64,000 nucleotides of DNA from Chromatium okenii (GTDB lineage Bacteria > Pseudomonadota > Gammaproteobacteria > Chromatiales > Chromatiaceae): assembly GCF_016583745.1 (NCBI RefSeq), contig NZ_NRRQ01000009.1, positions 27,732 to 91,731 on the forward strand, in the 5' to 3' direction. The stretch's first letter is position 1, and each line of letters starts with the position of its first letter. The notes under the pieces were generated by a model. That model made no database searches and was not told where the DNA came from. It saw nothing but the letters and a program-made list of their open reading frames with translations. Positions 1 through 9,083 of this stretch are shown here, piece after piece. The position numbers and the translations under genes are program-made.

Positions 1-50
1 TCACCCGCCGTTTGGCGTCCACTGCACTAGCGCATCACGAGAGAAAAACC

Positions 51-815
51 ATGAACATTCAAGCCTTAACCTCATTCACGCTGCTGTTTGGTGCCGCAAT
101 TATTGGCACGGCGAATGCCGCCGAGCCGGTGCAATTTGCCGCAGAAATGGTCAGCAGCGGGCCGGATAGTGCGCCCACAACCGGCAAGATGTTTGTCGGC
201 GCGGGGCGCGTGCGGGTGGAGCTGGAACAAAACGGGCAACAGATCGTGCGCATCAGCGATCAAGCGCGACGCGCCGACTGGGTGTTGTTTCCCCAACACA
301 AAGGCTATTTAGAACGCAGTGCGCCTGCTGGTGAAGTCGCGCCGGTGCCGGCGCCGCCGTCGGCGGAACACGATCCTTGTGACGGGCTGCAAGCGGTGAC
401 TTGCCGCCGCGTGGGAGTCGATCAAGTGGCGGGACGGGCGGCGGTGCAATGGGAAATGAGCGTGACCCGCGAGGGTAAAACCTTGACCGGCACGCAATGG
501 TTGGATGTCGAACGCGGTTTGCCATTGAAATATGCAATGCCGAATGGACAAGCAATGGAATTAAAACAACTCGGCACGGAAACAATTGCAGGTCGCGCTG
601 TAGAAAAATGGGAAATGACCGTGACCATGCCCAATCAAACGCCAGTACGCACTTTGCAATGGTTTGATCCGGTATTAAAACTCGCGGTGCGCGAAGAATT
701 CACTGGTGGCAATGTCCGCGCCTTGCAGCAGATTACACTGGGCAAGCAACCGGATGAATTATTCCAAATTCCAGCGGATTACACGCGCTTGGAAACACCG
801 CCAGCAGCGCAATAA
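51..815 (+). CDS. Secreted protein with two DUF4412/LolA-like repeats
   Basis: Function unknown; probably a periplasmic protein. I chose the ATG at 51 because a GAGAG Shine-Dalgarno-like stretch precedes it and it opens a good signal peptide (hydrophobic residues about 5-20, ANA-A cleavage site near residue 23). The mature part holds two similar modules of about 50-60 residues: one around 'VAGRAAVQWEM...TQWLD', the other around 'IAGRAVEKWEM...LQWFD'. That is an internal duplication of a LolA/LolB- or DUF4412-like beta-sheet unit. The family assignment comes from the GRxxxxWEM...W.D pattern and is tentative. The gene lies 35 bp upstream of a ParA gene on the same strand, so the two may be co-transcribed. 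Length 254 aa. Confidence 0.6.
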   Translation: MNIQALTSFTLLFGAAIIGTANAAEPVQFAAEMVSSGPDSAPTTGKMFVGAGRVRVELEQNGQQIVRISDQARRADWVLFPQHKGYLERSAPAGEVAPVPAPPSAEHDPCDGLQAVTCRRVGVDQVAGRAAVQWEMSVTREGKTLTGTQWLDVERGLPLKYAMPNGQAMELKQLGTETIAGRAVEKWEMTVTMPNQTPVRTLQWFDPVLKLAVREEFTGGNVRALQQITLGKQPDELFQIPADYTRLETPPAAQ

Positions 816-850
816 CAATTCAGTTTTTTATTTCATTACAGCACATCACC

Positions 851-1483
851 ATGATTACGATTGTTGGTAGTTTGAAAGGCGGATCAGGCAAAAGCACACT
901 GACATTTAATTTAGCGGTGTGGCTCACGCTGGCGGAAAATAAGGTGCTGGTGGTGGACGCCGATCCACAGGCGACGCTGTTGGATGTCATTGACGTGCGG
1001 CGGGAAGAAAACTGGACGCCTGCGCTGCAAGCACTTGATTGTAAAGCATTAACTTCAGAAAAGTTGCGGCAAGCAAGTGAAACGCTGATTGATGTTGGCG
1101 CAGCGGACATGGAGAGTATGCGTTTGGCATTGACACTCTGTGATCGGGTGGTGGTGCCAGTGCCGCCCTCGCAAGCAGATTTATGGTCAACGCAGCGTTA
1201 TTTACATTTCATTGCCGCGATTGAACGTGAAAAACCGCTCGAAATTATTGGCTTTATCAATCGCGGCGACACGCATCACTCAATACAGGAAACGAATGAA
1301 ACTGCTGCGGCGTTGATTGCGTTACCTGGAATTCGTTTTATTAAATCGCGCCTCTCTCAGCGCACCGTGTTTCGTCGTTCTTTTAGCGAAGGATTAGCGG
1401 TGTTTGAACTCGAACCACGCGGCAAGGCGGCGCACGAGTTCATGGGTTTAGCGGCGGCACTTTATCCGCATCTTGTCAGCTAG
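851..1483 (+). CDS. ParA/MinD family ATPase
   Basis: P-loop ATPase of the Soj/ParA class that positions DNA or protein complexes by ATP-driven dimerisation. The deviant Walker A is intact at residues 8-16 (LKGGSGKST), and the DADPQ switch is at about 37-41. At 210 aa it is a short, orphan-type ParA without an N-terminal DNA-binding HTH. No parB follows. The next gene starts 7 bp later and encodes a one-span membrane protein, so the pair looks like a two-gene unit. By analogy with orphan ParAs it may place a membrane cluster rather than a chromosome; that is inference. Confidence 0.85.
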   Translation: MITIVGSLKGGSGKSTLTFNLAVWLTLAENKVLVVDADPQATLLDVIDVRREENWTPALQALDCKALTSEKLRQASETLIDVGAADMESMRLALTLCDRVVVPVPPSQADLWSTQRYLHFIAAIEREKPLEIIGFINRGDTHHSIQETNETAAALIALPGIRFIKSRLSQRTVFRRSFSEGLAVFELEPRGKAAHEFMGLAAALYPHLVS

Positions 1484-1490
1484 GTTCATT

Positions 1491-2015
1491 ATGACAACTG
1501 AAATGCCCACGTCTGAAGACCTCAAAAACCCTGCACATTTAGATGCCCTCAATTCTACCGCTACGGATTCTCAGCTTAATGCGTTTGCAATTGATCGTCT
1601 CTCGCAAGCCTTTGAAACCAGCGCCAAACGCTGGGAATTGATTGTCTATCCAACGCTATTTGCGTTCATTATTCTGGCTGCTTACGGCTTTTATTTAATT
1701 TTTAGTTTAGCCAAAGACATGCACTATCTCACTGTCAGCGTCGATACGAATATGACCACCATGGCCAATAACGTCAAAATGATGTCAGAAAGCGTGGTAC
1801 TGATGAGTAATAACGTGCGCACGATGTCCGGCAATGTGGAGTCAATGGCGCAAAATGTGAATACGTTGGAGCCAATGTTAGTCAGCATTCAAAATATGGA
1901 TCGCTCAATGCAAAGTATGACGCTGGCAACGACATCAATGCGCAATGACTTGGCAGTGATGAATCAAAATATCAGCCGCCCGATGAATTTTATGAACAAC
2001 ATGATGCCTTGGTAG
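1491..2015 (+). CDS. Met-rich single-span membrane protein with heptad repeats
   Basis: Unrecognised family, 174 aa. I chose the ATG at 1491, just after the ParA stop, rather than an in-frame start 18 bp upstream inside parA. Residues about 48-70 are one strongly hydrophobic segment (YPTLFAFIILAAYGFYLIF), with the N-terminus probably cytoplasmic. After it comes a regular 7-residue repeat of the form N-V-x-x-M-S-x (NVKMMSE, SVVLMSN, NVRTMSG, NVESMAQ, NVNTLEP). The C-terminus is also methionine-rich. The repeat should form a coiled coil outside the membrane. Tight linkage to the upstream ParA gene suggests a partner or anchor; no function is known to me. Confidence 0.75.
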   Translation: MTTEMPTSEDLKNPAHLDALNSTATDSQLNAFAIDRLSQAFETSAKRWELIVYPTLFAFIILAAYGFYLIFSLAKDMHYLTVSVDTNMTTMANNVKMMSESVVLMSNNVRTMSGNVESMAQNVNTLEPMLVSIQNMDRSMQSMTLATTSMRNDLAVMNQNISRPMNFMNNMMPW

Positions 2016-2095
2016 TTCTTTTTAATACGAATCCTGTTTAATGCGATTGTGTAACTCAATCCACTTTTCTATTCACCGACCTCAAAAATCTGAAT

Positions 2096-3370
2096 ATGAC
2101 TGACACCTCAATCTCTGATATTGCCACCTATATGAATGATCTTGGGCAGCGAGCGCGGATTGCTGCTCGTGTGATAGCGCAAGCACCGACAGGTCAAAAA
2201 AATACTGCATTGTTGGCGATTGCTGACGAATTAAATCATCACCGTGACCTGATTATGCACGCCAATCAACTTGATTTGGCAGCAGGCGCAGCAAAGGGAT
2301 TAGATGCGGCATTATTAGATCGCCTTGCGCTGACCCCAGCACGAATTGATGCCATGATTGACGGGGTGCGCGAAATTGCCGCTTTACCTGATCCCATTGG
2401 TGCAATTACTGATCTCAATAATCGTCCATCGGGAATTCAAGTTGGGCGAATGCGCGTTCCGCTGGGTGTAATTGGCATTATTTATGAATCGCGCCCCAAT
2501 GTGACGGTGGACGCTGCGGCGCTGTGTTTGAAATCGGGCAATGCAACCGTGTTGCGCGGTGGCTCAGAATCTTTCGAGTCAAATCAGGCACTTGCTCGCT
2601 GCATTCAGCAAGGTTTAGCGCACGCTGCGTTGCCAATGGACGGGGTGCAGGTGGTCGCAACCACTGACCGGGCGGCGGTCGGGGCGTTGGTGACAATGCC
2701 CAAATATGTTGATGTGATTATTCCACGCGGTGGTAAAAGTTTAATTGAACGCATTAGCCACGAAGCGCGGGTGCCGGTGATTAAACATTTAGATGGTATC
2801 TGCCATGTTTATATTGATGCGGCAGCGGATTTGAATAAGGCTTTTGCAATTGCGCTGAATGCAAAAACGCAACGTTATGGCACTTGTAATACGATGGAAA
2901 CGCTATTGGTTGACGCTGCAATTGCTGCGGCAATTTTGCCGCGTTTAGCAACGGCATATCAAGAAAAAGGCGTTGAATTGCGCGGTTGTTTGCGTACCTG
3001 TGAGATCATTCCTGCGGCATTGGTCGCAACCGAAGTGGATTGGGATACTGAATATCTTGCGCCAATTTTATCCATTCGGATTGTAGATGGTATTGATACG
3101 GCAATTGCGCATATCGCGCAGCACGGTTCAGCGCATACCGATGCTATTGTGACGGAAGATTACACGCGAGCGCGGCAATTTTTGCGCGAAGTGGATTCCA
3201 GTTCAGTAATGGTAAATGCGTCAACGCGCTTTGCCGATGGTTTTGAATACGGTTTAGGTGCGGAAATTGGGATCAGCACTGATAAATTTCATGCGCGAGG
3301 GCCGGTCGGATTAGAAGGTTTAACCTCGGTAAAATTCATTGTGTTAGGCAATGGCGAGGTGCGCGGTTAA
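2096..3370 (+). CDS. proA: Gamma-glutamyl phosphate reductase
   Basis: Second enzyme of proline synthesis: NADPH-dependent reduction of gamma-glutamyl phosphate to glutamate-5-semialdehyde. Full length (424 aa) with the aldehyde-dehydrogenase-like fold. The catalytic Cys lies in the [11 protein letters not shown] segment, and the substrate-loop [14 protein letters not shown] is present near residues 129-142. The start at 2096 gives the usual N-terminus. No proB is adjacent. A 180-bp gap with no gene separates it from the SQR-like gene. Confidence 0.96.
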   Translation: MTDTSISDIATYMNDLGQRARIAARVIAQAPTGQKNTALLAIADELNHHRDLIMHANQLDLAAGAAKGLDAALLDRLALTPARIDAMIDGVREIAALPDPIGAITDLNNRPSGIQVGRMRVPLGVIGIIYESRPNVTVDAAALCLKSGNATVLRGGSESFESNQALARCIQQGLAHAALPMDGVQVVATTDRAAVGALVTMPKYVDVIIPRGGKSLIERISHEARVPVIKHLDGICHVYIDAAADLNKAFAIALNAKTQRYGTCNTMETLLVDAAIAAAILPRLATAYQEKGVELRGCLRTCEIIPAALVATEVDWDTEYLAPILSIRIVDGIDTAIAHIAQHGSAHTDAIVTEDYTRARQFLREVDSSSVMVNASTRFADGFEYGLGAEIGISTDKFHARGPVGLEGLTSVKFIVLGNGEVRG

Positions 3371-3550
3371 ACGCTGCGCCGTTGTGAATACGGCAAGGTC
3401 GGTAGTTGCGAATATAAGCAGTTAATTCTAGTTCTCGACAAGAATGACGCATCTTGATAAAAATAGAACGGGGCATGAGTGCGACCGCAATTGCGCCGCT
3501 CATGTTGTCGTTATTTTGCCACCACGTTAGCAATTCTGGAGTTCTATTGT

Positions 3551-5008
3551 ATGGCACGCATCGTCATTCTTGGCGCGGGTATTTCTGGACATACTGCTGC
3601 GCGTTATTTGGGAAAATGGATCGGTAAAAAACATCAGGTGATTGTGGTTTCGCCGAATTCTAAATGGAATTGGATTCCCTCCAATATCTGGGTTGGGATT
3701 GGAGAAATGACTGAGCGGCAGGTGACTTTTGAGTTGGCACCCGTCTATAAAAAGGTCAACGTTGAGTTCCGGCAAGCGAAGGCGCTGTCAGTTCATCCCG
3801 ATGGCAATAGCGAACACGCCAAGCCATTCGTGACGATTGAATACACGGAATTGGCGCGTTCTGGTCAAACCGATACGGTTGAATACGATTATTTAATTAA
3901 CGCGACCGGCCCAAAATTGAACTTTGGAGCGACGCCGGGATTAGGGCCGGAGACTGGTTATACGGTGTCAGTGTGTACGCCGGGTCATGCGTTAGAAGCG
4001 AATGCGCAATTACAAAAACAGATTGAAGCGATGAAGCAAGGTGCAGAACGCACCTTTGTCGTGGGTACCGGTCATGGCATGTGTACTTGTCAAGGTGCCG
4101 CTTTTGAATACATTTATAATATTGACCACGCGCTGCGCGAGGCGGGAGTGCGTGAACGCGGGCGTTTGGTGTGGATTAGTAATGAATATGAATTGGGTGA
4201 TTTTGGTATGGGCGGTGTCCATATCACGCGGGGCGGTTATGTCACCAACGGCAAAATTTTTGCGGAATCGTTGATGGTTGAGCGCGATATGGAATGGATT
4301 ACCCGCGCCCACGTTAGCAAGATTGAACCGGGCAAGATTCATTATGAATTGCTCGATGGCAGTCAGCATGAACTTGATTTCGATTTTTCAATGCTCATTC
4401 CACCATTTGCGGGCGTGGGTTTGAAAGCCTTTGATGCCGCTGATGCCGATATGACCGATCAACTTTTTGCGCCCAATGGCTTTATGAAGGTGGATGCAGA
4501 TTACAATCCAAAAGCTTTTGAGGATTGGAGTAAAGCAGATTGGCCGCGTACTTATCAGACCCCGCGCTATAAAAACATCTTTGCAATCGGTATTGCTTTT
4601 GCGCCGCCGCATCCGATTAGCAAGGTGATGAAAAGCCCCAGCGGTGTGCAAATTAGTCCGACGCCGCCGCGTACTGGAATGCCATCAGCAACGATTGGAA
4701 AAGCAGTGGCTGAGAGTATTCGGGACATGTTGAAAGGTGCGCCAGAACCGACGCACACTGCGTCAATGGGTGAGATGGGCGCAGCTTGTGTTGCTTCCAC
4801 AGGTTCGCATATTTTCAAGGGCACGGCGGCGACGATGACGGTATTCCCAGTGGTGCCTGATTACGATACTTATCCTGAATATGGACGGGATATGAATTTG
4901 ACGTTTGGTGAGATTGGGTTGGCGGGACATTGGATGAAATACATCCTGCATCACGTCTTTATTTATCAGGCAAAACTGCGGTTTGGTTGGTCATTTCTTC
5001 CTGATTGA
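3551..5008 (+). CDS. Sulfide:quinone oxidoreductase-like flavoprotein
   Basis: FAD-dependent disulfide-oxidoreductase-fold protein, 485 aa, probably a membrane-associated sulfide:quinone oxidoreductase feeding electrons from sulfide to quinone. The N-terminal GAGISG dinucleotide-binding motif is at residues 8-13 and the second conserved motif NATG at 117-120. Candidate redox cysteines are C142, C178/C180 (HGMCTC) and C413; SQRs need two or three. The C-terminus (about 455-485) is hydrophobic and amphipathic (HWMKYILHHVFIYQ), suiting quinone-side membrane attachment. I chose ATG 3551, where the protein begins directly with the Rossmann strand. It is longer than classic SQRs of about 430 aa, so the SQR subtype is uncertain. 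A 52-codon gene follows at once. Confidence 0.8.
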   Translation: MARIVILGAGISGHTAARYLGKWIGKKHQVIVVSPNSKWNWIPSNIWVGIGEMTERQVTFELAPVYKKVNVEFRQAKALSVHPDGNSEHAKPFVTIEYTELARSGQTDTVEYDYLINATGPKLNFGATPGLGPETGYTVSVCTPGHALEANAQLQKQIEAMKQGAERTFVVGTGHGMCTCQGAAFEYIYNIDHALREAGVRERGRLVWISNEYELGDFGMGGVHITRGGYVTNGKIFAESLMVERDMEWITRAHVSKIEPGKIHYELLDGSQHELDFDFSMLIPPFAGVGLKAFDAADADMTDQLFAPNGFMKVDADYNPKAFEDWSKADWPRTYQTPRYKNIFAIGIAFAPPHPISKVMKSPSGVQISPTPPRTGMPSATIGKAVAESIRDMLKGAPEPTHTASMGEMGAACVASTGSHIFKGTAATMTVFPVVPDYDTYPEYGRDMNLTFGEIGLAGHWMKYILHHVFIYQAKLRFGWSFLPD

Positions 5009-5047
5009 TTTTTCAGCGCGTCTCATCATTCACCGGAGTGCAATATC

Positions 5048-5206
5048 ATGGCTGCAAAGAATAAAGAACCCTATCAACAGGCATATTATCCACCAGTGCC
5101 CACGCCTTGGGTGCGTTATATGCGCACGTCGTTTACTTGGCAATTTTATCGTTTTTGGGTGATTAACCTAAAAATTCTGAAATTGCTGTTAAAATCACAC
5201 AATTGA
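5048..5206 (+). CDS. 52-residue basic, aromatic-rich small protein downstream of SQR
   Basis: Short gene with a good ribosome-binding site (CGGAG ending 10 bp before the ATG), 39 bp after the SQR-like stop and on the same strand. The product begins MAAKNKEPYQQAYYPPVPTP and ends in a tryptophan/leucine/lysine-rich helix (residues about 28-52: WQFYRFW then KILKLLLK). It is positively charged with no cysteine. The C-terminal part could be an amphipathic membrane-binding helix. I know no named family. Its position suggests a small partner or membrane tether of the flavoprotein; that is inference. It overlaps no other real gene. Confidence 0.7.
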   Translation: MAAKNKEPYQQAYYPPVPTPWVRYMRTSFTWQFYRFWVINLKILKLLLKSHN

Positions 5207-5225
5207 TGGTGGTGTGATTGCGGCA

Positions 5226-5855
5226 ATGATCGGAATTCTTGGCGGCACCTTTGATCCCATTCATTTTGGGCATTTACGCCCGGCGTTGGAATGCCGCCAA
5301 GCATTAGATTTGCAGGAAATCCGTTTAATTCCATTAAAGGTGGCGGTGCATCGCCCGCAACCCATTGCCACTGCGGCGCAACGCTTACAATTGTTAGCCG
5401 CAGCAATTCGTGAACAAGCCGATTTTGTTGTGGATACCCGCGAATTAGATCGCTCCGGCAGTTCCTTTTCAATTGATACGTTAACGGCATTGCGGGCTGA
5501 ATACGGCGCGACAATGCCGTTGTGTTTATTATTGGGTGCTGATGCGTTTGCGCATTTTTTAACGTGGCGGCGTCCCCACGATTTGCTCAAGCTCGCGCAT
5601 TTAGTAGTAATGACGCGCCCGCACAGCGCGGCAGTGACGGAGCCGGCGCTGGTGGCGTTGGAGCGCCAGCACGGTACGACCGCACCTGCGGCACTCGCTG
5701 CGGCACCTGCGGGATACATTTTCCGGCAGGCGGTGACGCCGCTTGCCATTTCTTCGACGCAGATTCGCCAGCTCATTGCGAGCAGTTTGAGTCCGCGTTA
5801 TCTCCTGCCCGAGGCGGTGTTGGCGCTGATTGAGCGCGAGCGGTTATATCGCTGA
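5226..5855 (+). CDS. nadD: Nicotinate-nucleotide adenylyltransferase
   Basis: Adenylates nicotinate mononucleotide to deamido-NAD in NAD synthesis. The nucleotidyltransferase signature GGTFDPIHFGH is at the N-terminus and the second signature ISSTQIR near the C-terminus. ATG 5226 gives the usual start MIGILGGTFDP; an in-frame GTG at 5214 is possible and would add four residues. Length 209 aa. It is followed by rsfS, the common proteobacterial order nadD-rsfS. Confidence 0.95.
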   Translation: MIGILGGTFDPIHFGHLRPALECRQALDLQEIRLIPLKVAVHRPQPIATAAQRLQLLAAAIREQADFVVDTRELDRSGSSFSIDTLTALRAEYGATMPLCLLLGADAFAHFLTWRRPHDLLKLAHLVVMTRPHSAAVTEPALVALERQHGTTAPAALAAAPAGYIFRQAVTPLAISSTQIRQLIASSLSPRYLLPEAVLALIERERLYR

Positions 5856-5896
5856 TCACCGCGCCTTTTTGTTTTTTTCGCAATTGAGACAACTAC

Positions 5897-6253
5897 ATGC
5901 ACGTTGAAGAGTTACACCAATTGGTGCTCACGGCGCTGGACGATATGAAAGCGCGGGATGTGACCGTGCTGGATGTGCGCGGGCAAACCGCGATTACCGA
6001 TTACATGATTGTGGCGTCCGGCACCTCGGATCGGCACGTCAAGGCGATTGCGGAAACCGTCGCCTTTCGTGCCAAGGATGCTGGCGAAACGCCGCTCGGC
6101 AGCGAAGGGCTGGCGCAGGGCGAGTGGGCGTTGGTTGACCTCAACGGCGTGGTGGTGCATGTGATGCAGGCGAAGGTGCGCGAGTTTTATCACCTCGAAC
6201 GGCTGTGGTCGGTGCCACCAGCCACGTCGTTAGCGAAGGCGAGCGCGGAATAA
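5897..6253 (+). CDS. rsfS: Ribosome silencing factor
   Basis: RsfS/Iojap family, 118 aa. It binds ribosomal protein L14 (uL14) on the 50S subunit and blocks subunit joining under starvation. Visible family features are ITDYMIVASGTSDRHVKAIA and the C-terminal LVDLNGVVVHVMQ...REFYHLERLW segment. It sits between nadD and folA, three bases before the folA start codon, so these genes probably form one transcript. Confidence 0.95.
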   Translation: MHVEELHQLVLTALDDMKARDVTVLDVRGQTAITDYMIVASGTSDRHVKAIAETVAFRAKDAGETPLGSEGLAQGEWALVDLNGVVVHVMQAKVREFYHLERLWSVPPATSLAKASAE

Positions 6254-6256
6254 CCG

Positions 6257-6793
6257 GTGCGCTCCAGTCCATCATTCACGCTGATTGCGGCGGTCGCGGC
6301 GGATAACGTGATTGGGCGCAATAACGCGCTGCCTTGGCATTTACCGGCAGATTTGGCGCATTTCAAACGGTTAACGCTCGATCACACCATCGTGATGGGG
6401 CGACGGACGTGGGAATCGCTGCCCGGCGTGCTCCCGCGTCGCCGCCATCTGGTGTTATCGCGTGATCCGCATTTTTACGCGGCAGGAGCGGAGGTGGTGG
6501 ATTCGCTGGCCGCAGCGGTGACGGCCGCAGGCGCGGTGGCAGAATTGATGGTGATTGGCGGCGCGACGCTGTACGCGGAAACCTTGCCGCTGGCAACGCG
6601 CCTCTGTTTGACCCAGATTCACGGGCACCTTGACGGCGATGCGTGGTTTCCTGCGTGGGATGCGACGCAGTGGCAGTTAGTCAGCCAGAGTGAACAGCCC
6701 GCCGATGAGCGCAACGCCTTTGCGATGACCTTTCTGGAGTGGCGACGCGGCGCTGCTGCCAGCATTGTTCAGTCCTCGCCCGGCACGACATAA
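6257..6793 (+). CDS. folA: Dihydrofolate reductase
   Basis: Reduces dihydrofolate to tetrahydrofolate with NADPH. Family motifs are present: NALPWHLPADLAHFK (substrate loop with the acidic Asp), VMGRRTWESL (NADPH site) and VIGGATLYAETL. The start is a GTG at 6257, three bases after the rsfS stop. The product is 178 aa, slightly longer than E. coli FolA because of C-terminal residues. Its 3' end overlaps the convergent apaH gene by 25 bp. Confidence 0.94.
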   Translation: MRSSPSFTLIAAVAADNVIGRNNALPWHLPADLAHFKRLTLDHTIVMGRRTWESLPGVLPRRRHLVLSRDPHFYAAGAEVVDSLAAAVTAAGAVAELMVIGGATLYAETLPLATRLCLTQIHGHLDGDAWFPAWDATQWQLVSQSEQPADERNAFAMTFLEWRRGAAASIVQSSPGTT

Positions 6794-7605
6794 CCCGCAC
6801 ACTGCCGCTGTATTGGCAGCAATGGCAGCGGCTCCACCCGCAGCGCCGTCAACGCCCCGCCCCACAAACAACCGCTGTCAATCGCCCACACGTTCTCGCC
6901 CGCGTAATAACCCAGCGTTGACCAGTGCCCAAAAATGATGCGGTCAGCGCGGGTGCGGCGCTGTGGCACCTGAAACCAAGGCACCAGACCGGGTGTTTGG
7001 CTGCCGATCTCGCCCTTTTCTTTCAGCGCCAGCCGTCCGTCAGCACTGCAAAACCGCAACCGCGTCAAACAATTGACAATAAACCGCAGCCGTTCCAGCC
7101 CCCGCAATTCCGGCGACCACCGTTCTGGTTGATTGCCGTACAGCGCCAGCAAGAATGTTTGATAATTCTCCCCGCGCAGCGCCGCCTCCACCTCGGCAGC
7201 GGCGGCGCGGGCGTCTGCCAGCGTCCACTGCGGCGGCAGCCCGGCATGAATCAGCGTCAACTCACGTTCGGCGTCATGGTGAAGCAGCGGGCGCTGGCGC
7301 AGCCAATGCAGCAGCTCTTCTCGATCTGGGGCAGTGAGCACGGCATCAAGGTTGCTTTTATGGGCATATTTCAAGTTGCCGGCGGCGAGTGCGAGCAAGT
7401 GCAAATCGTGATTGCCCAAGACCACGACAGCAGCAGCGCCCAGCTCGCGGACAAAGCGCAGCACCGCCAGCGAGTCTGGCCCGCGATTGATGAGATCGCC
7501 GACGAACCACAGCCGGTCATGCTGCGGATCAAAGGCAAGTTGGTCGAGCAGCGCCCACAGCTCGCGGGCGCAACCTTGAATGTCACCGATGGCATAAAGA
7601 GACAT
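6769..7605 (-). CDS. apaH: Symmetrical bis(5'-nucleosyl)-tetraphosphatase
   Basis: Hydrolyses Ap4A to two ADP and can remove Np4-type RNA caps. Metallophosphoesterase motifs are visible near the N-terminus: GDIQGC, GDLINRGPDS and GNHDLH. Length 278 aa, normal for ApaH. It is transcribed toward folA, and the two coding ends overlap by 25 bp. In enterobacteria apaH is also a neighbour of folA, so the linkage is conserved although the orientation differs. Confidence 0.95.
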   Translation of the reverse strand: MSLYAIGDIQGCARELWALLDQLAFDPQHDRLWFVGDLINRGPDSLAVLRFVRELGAAAVVVLGNHDLHLLALAAGNLKYAHKSNLDAVLTAPDREELLHWLRQRPLLHHDAERELTLIHAGLPPQWTLADARAAAAEVEAALRGENYQTFLLALYGNQPERWSPELRGLERLRFIVNCLTRLRFCSADGRLALKEKGEIGSQTPGLVPWFQVPQRRTRADRIIFGHWSTLGYYAGENVWAIDSGCLWGGALTALRVEPLPLLPIQRQCAGYVVPGED

Positions 7606-7856
7606 AACGGGTTAATCGGCGCGGCTGAGGTCAGTTTGAACAGCAATAGACAGCGCCAAAATGCGGCGCTTTCCTATTGGTAAAAATGACGCAAATTGGT
7701 ATTGACTTTGCGTTAGAATTTTGATTGAAAGCGCAGGCATTTAACGGCTCCAATGCGGATCAAAGGTCTATTTTTGGGTGGTGAAATTCACATCTTTCTA
7801 ATTATTTGATCGCGTTGTATCATCTTTTTAACAGTTTACTCGAAGCGACCATCACC

Positions 7857-8036
7857 ATGCTTATTCCTTCCAAACCACAACGGCGAAAGCCAGACCCGTT
7901 TATGGTGCTACTCCTGTTTGTCTCAATTGGGATGTGCGTGACCCTGACATATCAGGTCATGCTCTATTCCGGTGCCAGTGACTATCCCATCGCCATCCAA
8001 ACGCCGGTACCTGCCCCGGCAGCGGTAGGCGGTTGA
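7857..8036 (+). CDS. Small single-span membrane protein
   Basis: 59-residue product from the ATG at 7857; an upstream in-frame TTG at 7806 is less likely. A basic N-terminus (KPQRRKPDP) is followed by one transmembrane segment at about residues 16-36 (FMVLLLFVSIGMCVTLTYQV), then a proline/alanine-rich tail. Topology is probably N-in, C-out. It precedes the Gfo/Idh/MocA gene by a few bases, so they may be co-expressed. No family recognised. Confidence 0.55.
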   Translation: MLIPSKPQRRKPDPFMVLLLFVSIGMCVTLTYQVMLYSGASDYPIAIQTPVPAPAAVGG

Positions 8037-8053
8037 GACGGTCGCAGAAAGTG

Positions 8054-9016
8054 ATGTCAATCTCTCGTGCCTCACGCCTGCGGGTGGGCGTCATCGGCGT
8101 CGGCTATCTCGGCCGCTTCCATGCCTTGATTTATTCACGGCTGGCGGCAGTCGAACTGGTGGGCGTGGTCGATACCGATCTCGCCCGCGCCCACGCCGTA
8201 GCGCGTGAAGCCGGTTGTGCAGTGTATGAACACGCTGCTGATCTCATGGCAGAGGTCGCGGCGGTGAGCGTGGTGGTGCCAACCACTGCGCATCTCGCCG
8301 TGGCGGCTCCGGCGCTGACCCGGGGCATTCACGTCTTGCTCGAAAAACCGATTGCGTCCACTGCTGCGGAGGGCGCAGAACTCGTGCGGCTGGCGGCAGC
8401 GCACGGCGCACTGTTGCAAATTGGTCACGTCGAACGCTTCAACGCCGGAGTGCTGGCGCTGGCGCAACAGATTGATTCTCCGCTGTATATCGAAGCCCAA
8501 CGCATGGGCAGTTTTGTCGAACGGGCGACGGATGTCGATGTCGTGTCCGATCTGATGATTCACGATCTCGACATCATTTTGTCGCTGGTGCCTGCCGAGA
8601 TCAGCAGCATCGCTGCGGTTGGCGCTGCGGTGTTGACATCGCATGTAGACATCGCCAATGCGCGGCTGGAATTTGCGAATGGCACCGTCGCCAACGTTGT
8701 CGCCAGTCGCGTCTCGGATCACACCACGCGGCGGATTCGCGTGTTTCAGCCGCAGCGGTATCTGTCGCTGGATTTCGTCGCGCAAACGCTTGATATTGCT
8801 GCACCGCAGATGGTGGCGGGAGCGCCGCGTCCCGATATTCAGCGCCAGCGGCTCCAGATTGAACCCATCAAACCGCTGGATTTGGAACTTGCCGAATTTG
8901 TGCGCTGCGTACAAACGCAGCAGCAGCCGCTGGTGGATGGGCGCACGGGCTTGAAAGCGTTGGAGGTCGCGCTGGAAGTGCAGGCGCGGATTGCCGCTAC
9001 TGTGCCGCTTGACTGA
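8054..9016 (+). CDS. Gfo/Idh/MocA family NAD(P)-dependent oxidoreductase
   Basis: Rossmann-fold sugar dehydrogenase, 320 aa from ATG 8054; an upstream TTG is also in frame. The nucleotide-binding GVIGVGYLGRFHA is near residue 12 and the catalytic-lysine motif EKPIAS near residue 101. Segments GHVERFN and DLMIHDLDI resemble the GnnA-type subgroup (UDP-GlcNAc 3-dehydrogenase of lipid A biosynthesis), but no gnnB-like aminotransferase or lpx gene is in the window. The exact substrate is therefore open. An inverted repeat begins directly after the stop codon. Confidence 0.8.
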   Translation: MSISRASRLRVGVIGVGYLGRFHALIYSRLAAVELVGVVDTDLARAHAVAREAGCAVYEHAADLMAEVAAVSVVVPTTAHLAVAAPALTRGIHVLLEKPIASTAAEGAELVRLAAAHGALLQIGHVERFNAGVLALAQQIDSPLYIEAQRMGSFVERATDVDVVSDLMIHDLDIILSLVPAEISSIAAVGAAVLTSHVDIANARLEFANGTVANVVASRVSDHTTRRIRVFQPQRYLSLDFVAQTLDIAAPQMVAGAPRPDIQRQRLQIEPIKPLDLELAEFVRCVQTQQQPLVDGRTGLKALEVALEVQARIAATVPLD

Positions 9017-9078
9017 GTTGTCAGTTGGCAGTTGTCAGTCACAACGGTGCTTTTTACTGACAACCGTCAACTGACAAC
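9017..9078. repeat. Inverted copy of a dispersed GTTGTCAGTTGGC repeat
   Basis: Left arm 9017-9039 and right arm 9056-9078 are 23-bp inverted copies with two mismatches around a 16-base loop that includes a T-run. The core is GTTGTCAGTTGGCAGTTG. It starts at the base after the Gfo/Idh/MocA stop and fills the convergent gap before the PilZ gene. As RNA it would make a long hairpin and could act as a bidirectional terminator. Related copies are at 21368-21389, 30118-30190, 30879-30894 and 48418-48534. Confidence 0.8.
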
Positions 9079-9083
9079 TTTCT

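Noticed and set aside
6925..7683. 252-codon rightward open frame opposite apaH
   Set aside because: It lies entirely antisense to the well-supported apaH gene and its product shows no domain; it is a shadow of a GC-rich coding region.
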